Assembly: GCF_021023135.1 (NCBI RefSeq)
Contig: NZ_PGFV01000011.1
Coordinates: 1-64,000 of the forward strand
Source of the DNA: Brevibacterium sp. CCUG 69071
GTDB taxonomy: Bacteria; Actinomycetota; Actinomycetes; Actinomycetales; Brevibacteriaceae
Direction: 5' to 3'
DNA length: 64,000 nt
Part shown: positions 57,489-64,000 of the stretch, piece after piece
How the letters are laid out: each line of letters starts with the position of its first letter
Position numbering within the stretch: position 1 is the stretch's first letter
Notes under the pieces: generated by a model
Seen by the model: the letters and a program-made list of their open reading frames with translations, nothing else
The model's database searches: none
What the model was told of the DNA's origin: nothing
Made by a program: the position numbers and the translations under genes

Positions 57489-59485
57489 GTCATCCTCTGC
57501 CTGAGCGCTGGTGCAAGCACCAACGCCGCAATCACACTACCAGCAAGTAACATCCAGGCGCCGAAGTACGTGAAGAGTTTGAGCTCAGGAGCCAGCGCCG
57601 GCCCGAAGTCCGCGGCCATGAGGATCACTCCGCCGAGGATGAGCGCAGTCGAGACGATCACCTGAATGAACTGCTCGACGGTCGAGACAAGCAGATTCTT
57701 AATGGTGGATATGTTCAAGCCGCTCGTGCCAACGTCGAGCGTGCCGTCCTGCAGGTGGCCGGCGATGCGGGAGATCTGCCCGGGCAGTTCTGCGATCTGT
57801 GGTGCGGTCGCCGCTGCGTAAAGCGTCATCTCGTGTCGGTCGACTCCCAGACCCCCGACCTCGCGCAGCAGCGTTTTCCCGTTCTGAGTCACCAGCGCTA
57901 GCAGGTTGAGTTCGGGCACGAGCCGCGTGATCGATCCTTCAAGGGTGCTGATGGCACGGAATGCCGTCGCCACCGAGGCCGGCATAGGGAACCCGAAATC
58001 GACAACGAAATCGATGAGCTCGCCAAAGAGCGCCGCCGAAGTCGACCCCGGAGCGCCGTCTCCGTACTTGAGCATGATCTGCCCGATCTCGCGTTGCAGC
58101 TCCCGCAGGTTCACCTCGCTCGGTGTGCCGAGCAGCTCGAGGATTGCGGCGGTTGCCGCTTGCGAGTTCTGCGAGTCGAAAGCCATGAGCAGTAAGGCAA
58201 TTGCCCTGCGGTCGCGTTTATCGATGCGACCGACGGCACCGAAGTCGACGAGGCCGGCACGGCCTGCGCTCGAAACGACGATGTTTCCGGGGTGGAGGTC
58301 GGCGTGGAAGATTCCTTTTCCGAGCACCTGGCGGACGACCATGAGGAAGAGGTTCTGGGCGATCTCTCTGCGCGCGATTTCGGAAAGGTTGTCGACCACC
58401 TCGGCGCCGTGGGACAGCGGGGAACCCTCGACGAGGTCCATGACGATGACGAACTCGCCGGACAGCTCCTTGTACACGTGCGGAATAAGGACGACGGAAT
58501 CGGTCTGCGTCGTCGACCGGCCGGTCTCATCGGCGAGACGGAGAGCCTCGATCTGGGCGAGCTCCCCACGGTAGTCGAGCTCGCCCTGCAGGGAATCGAC
58601 GAAGCTGCGGGCGAGTTTCGCGATGCCGATCTTCTTCGCCCAATCGGTGGTGCGATCGAGACGGTCGGCCAGGGTGAGGACGATGTCGCAGTCTGCCCGG
58701 ACCTGTTTGCGGATCTTCGGTCGCTGCACCTTGACCGCGACCACGCGACCTTCCCATGTCACGGCTCGGTGGACCTGGGCGACGGAGGCACCGGCGAAGG
58801 GTTTCTCGTCGAACTCGGCGAACACCTCGGCGACGGGACGGCCCCATTCGGTCTCAAGTTGGTCTTTCACCTCGGCGAAGGGAACGGGCTTCACTCCGGC
58901 CTGGAGGGTGGAGAACTCCTCGACGAATTCGTGCGGGATCATGTCACCGCGGGTGGCGATGAACTGGCCGAGTTTGATGAACGTGACTCCCGAGGCGGCC
59001 AGCGCGTCGCGGGTGGTGGCGGCGATCTCTCGGAGGGAGACGCGCAGTGTTGGGATTCGGGGTCGGAGGTATCGAGAGAGGCCGAATTTGATGAGGATCT
59101 TCTGGATCTGGGCCAGGCGGTTGACTCGGCGGTACCAGGTGGGGATCTTCGGCGCGTTGCGGATGAGTGAGCTCAGTGTGCCCGAGGGCATGATGAGTTC
59201 GATCGCGAGGAGGACGAACATCTGGATGACGATGAACCAGGCGAAGAGCAGCAGGAAGACCATGATGGCGGGGAAGCTCATCGACAGGTTCGGGTATTGG
59301 TCGGATTCGGAGATGCCGAGGAGTTTGTATGCCTGGAGGGTGATGGGCCAGATGGAGAGGCCCATGATGAGGGAGACGATGGTGTTGCGGGCGGCTCCGG
59401 TGCCGGTGAGCATCATCCGCCGGACGAGGAATCCGACGATCAGCGCGCTGAGGACGCCCAGTCCGATGGTGTAGAGGATCGTCAC
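57470..59485 (-). CDS. ABC1/AarF/UbiB-family atypical protein kinase
   Basis: 671 residues. Three hydrophobic segments at the N-terminus (about 3-22, 34-52, 72-95), then the kinase-like core: KxGQ motif as TFIKLGQFIATRGD (near 170), VAVKVQRPKI with the ATP-binding lysine (near 250), HADLHPGNIVV (near 395) and VDFGAVG (near 412). Two more hydrophobic helices end the protein. Family members support quinone or lipid metabolism at membranes; actinobacterial copies are mostly uncharacterised. It is co-transcribed with the patatin gene, suggesting a shared lipid role. Confidence 0.9.
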   Translation of the reverse strand: MTILYTIGLGVLSALIVGFLVRRMMLTGTGAARNTIVSLIMGLSIWPITLQAYKLLGISESDQYPNLSMSFPAIMVFLLLFAWFIVIQMFVLLAIELIMPSGTLSSLIRNAPKIPTWYRRVNRLAQIQKILIKFGLSRYLRPRIPTLRVSLREIAATTRDALAASGVTFIKLGQFIATRGDMIPHEFVEEFSTLQAGVKPVPFAEVKDQLETEWGRPVAEVFAEFDEKPFAGASVAQVHRAVTWEGRVVAVKVQRPKIRKQVRADCDIVLTLADRLDRTTDWAKKIGIAKLARSFVDSLQGELDYRGELAQIEALRLADETGRSTTQTDSVVLIPHVYKELSGEFVIVMDLVEGSPLSHGAEVVDNLSEIARREIAQNLFLMVVRQVLGKGIFHADLHPGNIVVSSAGRAGLVDFGAVGRIDKRDRRAIALLLMAFDSQNSQAATAAILELLGTPSEVNLRELQREIGQIMLKYGDGAPGSTSAALFGELIDFVVDFGFPMPASVATAFRAISTLEGSITRLVPELNLLALVTQNGKTLLREVGGLGVDRHEMTLYAAATAPQIAELPGQISRIAGHLQDGTLDVGTSGLNISTIKNLLVSTVEQFIQVIVSTALILGGVILMAADFGPALAPELKLFTYFGAWMLLAGSVIAALVLAPALRQRMTWEGLG

Positions 59486-59873
59486 CCGTCAGCCCTTCCG
59501 TCGATTGATACGCTTCTGCGACCAGCATAATTGAACAACCGCTATGACTCTGAGAAATCGTCAGACTCAAGGAGCGCTGCGACCTGAGCGCATGTACCAC
59601 ATCTGGTGAAATAGTTCCGCCGTCTGAGACCAGTACCTATGTGCAGCCTATGTTGACACTTGAAGTCTCAGCTAAGCACAGACCCAGTTCACCAAAGCCT
59701 ACGGTGCCATTTGGATCTTCGATGACGTTTGTCAGGAAATACTACGAAAGATGATTGGACTGAGTGCTACGACCGAGGATGTCACTGCATAATTATCTCT
59801 AAAGGCCATAATCCGAAAGCCGCCAGGCATCTACACCGCTGGCCGGTGAGATCCACACATCATGAGGGGTCGA
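59486..59873. other. Intergenic stretch before the Gabija-like pair
   Basis: No supported gene. The divergent promoters of the UbiB-like gene and the OLD nuclease must lie here. GAGGGG at 59864-59869 is the ribosome site of the nuclease gene. No tRNA or attachment-site-like repeat was seen. Confidence 0.45.
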
Positions 59874-61781
59874 ATGCGAGTCAGCAGATTACAGATCAAG
59901 AACTTTCGAGGGATATCCGAAGGGCGGGTGGACTTCAACGGCAACGCTTTATTGGTAGCGGGCAACAGCGTAGGAAAGTCCACAGTATGTGAGGCTCTGG
60001 ATCTTGTCCTCGGACCAGAACGAATGCTGCGCCGTCCCATCATTGACGAATATGACTTCTTCGGTGCCAAGTATCAACCGGACACCGAAAATACACCTCA
60101 GATTGAGATCGAGGTAGTCCTCGTCGACCTCGATGCCGCTGCCGAAGTACGATTCGGGGATCATCTACGCAAGTGGTCCGAGACCGACCGAGATTTTGCT
60201 GACCACAGCGTTAATTTTGTCGATAACGCTGATCAGCATCCCTGGTGTCTTCCTCTACTGTTCCTTGGTAGATTCGATCCGGAGGAGGACGATTTCGAAG
60301 GGAACACCTTTTTCGCCCACCCTGCTCCGATTATTGACGACCTTTCAGAAGATACCGACTTGCTCGGTCAGACCCGACGCCGCTTCAGCCGCGAAGACAA
60401 ACGTTACTGCGGCTATTTATACCTCCGCACAACCCGTACTGGCACCCGCGCACTGAGCTTCCAACGTGGTTCATTGCTCGACACAATTGTCCGCCTCGAA
60501 GACCAGGCGACCGGCGAGCTCTGGGAACGTGCCCGTATGTCGCTCACAGATCTCAATCTGCTCGACGAGTCCAAACTGGACGTCGTCCTAGATGAGGTAC
60601 GCCAACGTGTCAGTCGTTTCATGGCACTCGGTGGTAGCGAGGTCGGACTTCACCTTTCAGACCTCACCAGAGAGTCCATCCGTGAAACTCTCCGGGTCTT
60701 CGTTACTGCTTCTCCGGGCGAGCACGCCGTTCCATTTAACCGACTCAGCACGGGCTCTCTAAATCTTCTCGTTTTTGCTCTGCTGACTTACATTGCAGAG
60801 TTGAAAGGCGACGAATCGGTCATATTTGCGATGGAAGAACCCGAAATTGCATTACCTCCACACTCGCAGCGTCGCCTGGTGGACTTTGTAACCAGCCGAA
60901 TGGGACAGGCCATAGTAACTTCCCACTCCCCGTATGTCATCGAACGCTTCTCAACCGAGAATATTCTTATGCTCACACGTAGCGACGACGGCGTACTCAC
61001 CAGCGATCAATTTAACGTCGACGGACTCATGAAGCCCAAGAAGATTCGTGAGGAACGCCGACAGTTTGCTGAGGCCATCCTGGCACGAGGAGTCCTAGTG
61101 GTCGAGGGTGGCACTGAGGCCTCAGTCATCCCCGTTGTAGCCGATATCTTGGACGCCGATCCGAGCGTTGAGTATACACACCTCGATCTCGCAGGTGTCA
61201 GCATTTACGATGCCAAGAGTGACGGTTTAGTTCCAGGATTCGCCCCAGTGTTCAAGTCCCTTGGAAAGCGTTGCTATGGACTCCATGACGCCCCGAATAG
61301 CCCGTTTCCGACAAACGCTGTCGCTAACGCGGAGCAGTTCGATGAGTACCTGGAAATTCCCCATAAGAGCATCGAGAAGCTTCTGATTGCGGAGATGCCC
61401 GAAAGACCTAAACGATCATTTTTAATTCGCGCCGAGGCGCTTCCCGACTATCCGTCCGATGCAGGCTACCTGTCTCCGGGGGCTGATGCAGCTTCGGTAG
61501 ATGCACTGGTGGAAAGCGTACTCGTCAAACGAAAGGGAGCCTACAACGGCTACGCTGCGATGCTCGTCGCTGAGGCCAAAAACGCCAGTGAGCTTCCCTC
61601 GTCGTACGTTCAGTTTTTACATGCCATCGACGCTGACATGGCAAGTATTGGCACAAAAGGCACCAACAACTCAAGAGGAGGAGGTCTTCAGAGCCCTGCG
61701 TCAGAAGGAATGGACAAGCCTACTCCGGAGACCCTTACAGGGCCGGAAGAGGATCAGTCCCCCGGCATCGCAACGCCATGA
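59874..61781 (+). CDS. OLD-family ATPase-Toprim nuclease, GajA-like
   Basis: 635 residues from ATG at 59874, behind GAGGGG; ATG at 59862 is an alternative. The ABC-type ATPase part has RLQIKNFRGISEG at the start, a Walker A variant AGNSVGKST (near 30-38), a signature-like RLSTGSLNLLVFAL (near 285-298) and Walker B VIFAMEEPEIAL (near 315-326). A Toprim domain starts at GVLVVEGGTEASVIPVVADIL (split near 406-426). OLD proteins next to a UvrD helicase form the Gabija defence pair, in which GajA cuts DNA when nucleotides are depleted. The next gene is such a helicase, overlapping by four bases. Confidence 0.85.
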   Translation: MRVSRLQIKNFRGISEGRVDFNGNALLVAGNSVGKSTVCEALDLVLGPERMLRRPIIDEYDFFGAKYQPDTENTPQIEIEVVLVDLDAAAEVRFGDHLRKWSETDRDFADHSVNFVDNADQHPWCLPLLFLGRFDPEEDDFEGNTFFAHPAPIIDDLSEDTDLLGQTRRRFSREDKRYCGYLYLRTTRTGTRALSFQRGSLLDTIVRLEDQATGELWERARMSLTDLNLLDESKLDVVLDEVRQRVSRFMALGGSEVGLHLSDLTRESIRETLRVFVTASPGEHAVPFNRLSTGSLNLLVFALLTYIAELKGDESVIFAMEEPEIALPPHSQRRLVDFVTSRMGQAIVTSHSPYVIERFSTENILMLTRSDDGVLTSDQFNVDGLMKPKKIREERRQFAEAILARGVLVVEGGTEASVIPVVADILDADPSVEYTHLDLAGVSIYDAKSDGLVPGFAPVFKSLGKRCYGLHDAPNSPFPTNAVANAEQFDEYLEIPHKSIEKLLIAEMPERPKRSFLIRAEALPDYPSDAGYLSPGADAASVDALVESVLVKRKGAYNGYAAMLVAEAKNASELPSSYVQFLHAIDADMASIGTKGTNNSRGGGLQSPASEGMDKPTPETLTGPEEDQSPGIATP

Positions 61782-63502
61782 GCGATATCAAGCTCGATGA
61801 GCGCCGCGAAGAGATCCTGGCTACAAGTGGTCATATTATGATCGAGGGTGGTCCAGGCTGCGGCAAGACTACGATCGCGCTACTAAAGGCTGCGCGCTAT
61901 CACTCGACTCTCAGTCCTGACCAGCGAATCCTGTTTCTAAGCTTCTCGCGCGCTGCAGTTCGGCAAGTTACCCATCGTATGAAAACGACCTTGAGTTCCG
62001 CACAGCGAACCGCAATTGAAGTTAGAACTTTTCATGCCTTTTTTCTTAACCTTGTTCGCAGTCACGGACGACTACTCACAGGCGAACCAGCACGCTTCAT
62101 CACACCCGAACGTGAAGCGATCATTCGGGCAGACTTCAAAGGCGATGATGTTGATTGGAGGACAGAGAAACGACGTCTCGCCACCGAGGAGTCCCTCTAC
62201 GTCTTCGATACCCTAGCACCCACTCTTGCCGATCTCCTTGAACGCAGTAACGATCTGCGCGCCCTATATAGTCGGCGGTATCCCATCATCGTGGTCGACG
62301 AGTTCCAGGATACAAATACTGATCAGTGGCGAGTCGTGCGAGCGCTTAGCGCGATGAGTACGATCGTCTGCCTAGCCGACCCCGACCAACGCATTTTCGA
62401 TCATCTCGATGGTGTCGACGAGCATCGTCTAGAAGTTGCCAAAAGCATTCTTCAGCCAACAACCTTTGATCTATCGTCCGACAATCATCGAAGTCCTGCG
62501 TCCGGGATCCTCGAATACGCGAACGCGATTCTACGCAATACCCCGACTGAGGCACCGACCGACGTCAAGTTCCTTTGGTACCGCTATGAAAGCCCGGAAG
62601 GGTTGACGCACCTCGCCACGCAGAAGGCGATCGGATTGCTTTCACCGCATCTGGAAAACCCACCGACAATCGCCATTCTTACGCGTGTCAACACGTTCGC
62701 GAGTCGAATTTCGGAAAATCTCACAACACAACAAGAGTTTAATCGTGAGGCACTTGTCCCTATCGATCACATTCTGTACTGGGATCCCGAACTCGCAGCA
62801 GCTTCCGCACTCGTCGTCGCAAGTATCTTGGAATGGCCTACTCTCTCGGCTCAGGATGCGGTTACCAGTACTCTCAGCTGCATCGCTGACTACTATCGCG
62901 TCAAGCTCGGGCTCGGCACGGCCGGTGCCCGGTCAAAGATCAACACGATTGAACGGTCCGTCAAGGCTGTCCGCGCCGGCAAGAAGGTGGCCTCCAAAAC
63001 AGCCAAGGTCCTACTAGAGCTAGCGAAGACGCCACCGCCGCTATCTGGCAGAAGCGTTGTGGACTGGCAAACGGCTAAGAATGGCCTGAAGGGTAGTGCT
63101 GAGCTCGATGAATTGGCTAACAAAGTACGTCTTATACGCATGCTCAATGCCACAGACGCCGTCGCATGGGCATTGTCGGACACCTGGAATGGCACAACTG
63201 GCTATGTTGGCGCGATCGACGCAGTCCGAATCGCCCTGGCCGCGGAATCGGTGAATGTTCAGCAAAATGAGCAAGTTCCGGTTCATGTGATGACGATGCA
63301 CAAGTCCAAAGGTAAAGAGTACGACGCTGTGGTCATCGTTGAGGATCGACATGGCCGACCACTTATCGATCCAAAACCGGGTTCGAAAGCGCAAGAGGCT
63401 GATCGTCGCCTTCTAAGAGTTGCGGTTACTAGAGCCCGACACCTCGTCGTTCTAATTAGACCAAATGGTTCAATATCTCTCACACCGCCGCTAAATTCAT
63501 AA
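61778..63502 (+). CDS. UvrD/Rep-type helicase, GajB-like
   Basis: 574 residues. SF1A motifs: Walker A EGGPGCGKTTIAL (near 23-35), motif II IIVVDEFQDTNTDQW (near 170-184), LADPDQRIFDHLDG (near 198-211), VHVMTMHKSKGKEYDAVVIVED (split near 505-527) and a closing RRLLRVAVTRARHLVVL (near 545-562). Length and partner match GajB. It is translated in ATGA overlap with the OLD nuclease and so completes a two-gene Gabija-type system. Confidence 0.85.
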   Translation: MSDIKLDERREEILATSGHIMIEGGPGCGKTTIALLKAARYHSTLSPDQRILFLSFSRAAVRQVTHRMKTTLSSAQRTAIEVRTFHAFFLNLVRSHGRLLTGEPARFITPEREAIIRADFKGDDVDWRTEKRRLATEESLYVFDTLAPTLADLLERSNDLRALYSRRYPIIVVDEFQDTNTDQWRVVRALSAMSTIVCLADPDQRIFDHLDGVDEHRLEVAKSILQPTTFDLSSDNHRSPASGILEYANAILRNTPTEAPTDVKFLWYRYESPEGLTHLATQKAIGLLSPHLENPPTIAILTRVNTFASRISENLTTQQEFNREALVPIDHILYWDPELAAASALVVASILEWPTLSAQDAVTSTLSCIADYYRVKLGLGTAGARSKINTIERSVKAVRAGKKVASKTAKVLLELAKTPPPLSGRSVVDWQTAKNGLKGSAELDELANKVRLIRMLNATDAVAWALSDTWNGTTGYVGAIDAVRIALAAESVNVQQNEQVPVHVMTMHKSKGKEYDAVVIVEDRHGRPLIDPKPGSKAQEADRRLLRVAVTRARHLVVLIRPNGSISLTPPLNS

Positions 63503-63797
63503 AATCACCAAATACATTTGTTGACCGCACTATCGAAGTGCATCTTCGATCTCTCACGACTAGTCGACAGTCTGAAGACACAACGCTGTCGTCAATAGGT
63601 TTTCCCTTAGCGATTCGTTCCGGTCGGAACCTGTGTATCTTCTGAGCGGCTCGACGTTGATCTGCCACAGACAGTTACTACAATTCGAGATGGCTTCGGT
63701 CAAATCATTGGAGTCATATATGTCTCGAACTCAACGGCGCAAACCGGTTGTAAGGAAGCGGCATTCGGTAGCACCTGTGGACTGAACCGATGTGTAA
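63503..63797. other. Non-coding stretch between the Gabija-like pair and the insertion sequence end
   Basis: No supported gene. AT-rich at first, then mixed. The left boundary of the insertion sequence must lie here or within the repeats that follow, but I could not fix it because the right end is outside the window. Confidence 0.4.
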
Positions 63798-63939
63798 CCT
63801 CGCAACATCGTGGACACTGAACCTCACCACTTCAGGGACACCCCATCTCAGAGCTTTGTATGTCCTGTCTCAACACATCGTGGACACACGATCTCATGAC
63901 ATCGGAGACACTATGTCTCATGACTTCGTGGACACTGGC
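63798..63939 (+). repeat. Six degenerate 24-bp direct repeats upstream of a transposase
   Basis: Units begin at about 63798, 63822, 63846, 63868, 63892 and 63916, that is, every 24 bases with one 22-base step. The core reads TCTCA, four variable bases, TCGTGGACAC; the third unit is the least conserved. They lie just before the transposase start and probably belong to the end of the insertion sequence, where they may bind transposase. Confidence 0.7.
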
Positions 63940-63961
63940 AGCGTCGTGGTAGCCGGAGAGA

Positions 63962-64000
63962 ATGACGAATTCTCTGACACCCCAGATCCGAGCAGCCATC
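63962..64000 (+). CDS. Insertion sequence transposase, N-terminus only (IS481-like, cut by window end)
   Basis: Thirteen codons, MTNSLTPQIRAAI, run off the window. GGAGAG precedes the ATG. The opening and the TCGTGGACAC-rich leader match my memory of actinobacterial IS481-family elements; IS3-like elements are an alternative. Confidence 0.55.
   Translation, partial: MTNSLTPQIRAAI

Noticed and set aside
63798..63939. The repeats at the right end as a CRISPR array
   Set aside because: Units are contiguous with no spacers of distinct sequence between identical repeats, no cas genes are near, and they abut a transposase start.

Overview
The window looks like a high-GC actinobacterial chromosome, most likely Brevibacterium or a close relative. 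The case rests on the argC-J-B-D-F-R-H cluster close to a tyrosyl-tRNA synthetase, GTG starts, many 4-nt ATGA/GTGA stop/start overlaps, an ECF42-type sigma factor paired with a DGPF protein, and an NrtR regulator. The genus is inferred from gene content and was not tested by comparison.

Layout. 0.4-6.2 kb: a formate/nitrite-type transporter, then a carboxylate catabolism block (MFS permease, IclR regulator, enolase-superfamily dehydratase, DapA-family lyase), then yccF. 6.4-9.2 kb: tyrS and a RES-type toxin-antitoxin pair. 9.2-11.1 kb: an argH fragment and the DGPF/ECF42 pair. 11.1-18.7 kb: arginine biosynthesis on the minus strand, without argG. 18.7-23.1 kb: a quinone oxidoreductase, tandem coiled-coil paralogues (one split by a stop codon), an OGG-like gene and a decayed second copy of the oxidoreductase.

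23.3-49.8 kb is a dense defence-type island: an MmeI-like methylase/helicase/GIY-YIG operon; a Macro-SIR2 fusion; an NrtR regulator divergent from an ADP-ribosylglycohydrolase-phosphatase fusion, with a large dyad between them; an AddA/AddB-like helicase-nuclease pair with three accessory genes, divergent from a protein that joins an SF2 helicase to a complete-looking sigma-70 factor; and a DUF262/DUF1524 (GmrSD-like) protein ending in a RAMA-like module. A D-galactonate operon (49.9-54.9 kb) follows. Then come an Mrr-like nuclease, a patatin and UbiB-kinase pair, a Gabija-like OLD/UvrD pair, and the left end of an insertion sequence that runs off the window.

Two observations stand out. The helicase-sigma fusion beside the recombination nuclease operon (35.4-47.6 kb) is the best candidate for an undescribed system; it suggests that DNA translocation or damage sensing is coupled to promoter selection. 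Second, accessory modules are bracketed by partial second copies of neighbouring genes: clearly so for qor and argH, weakly for yccF. This suggests acquisition by recombination that was homologous at one end and illegitimate at the other.

All functions come from motif recognition by eye, without database searches. No tRNA, rRNA or CRISPR array was recognised.
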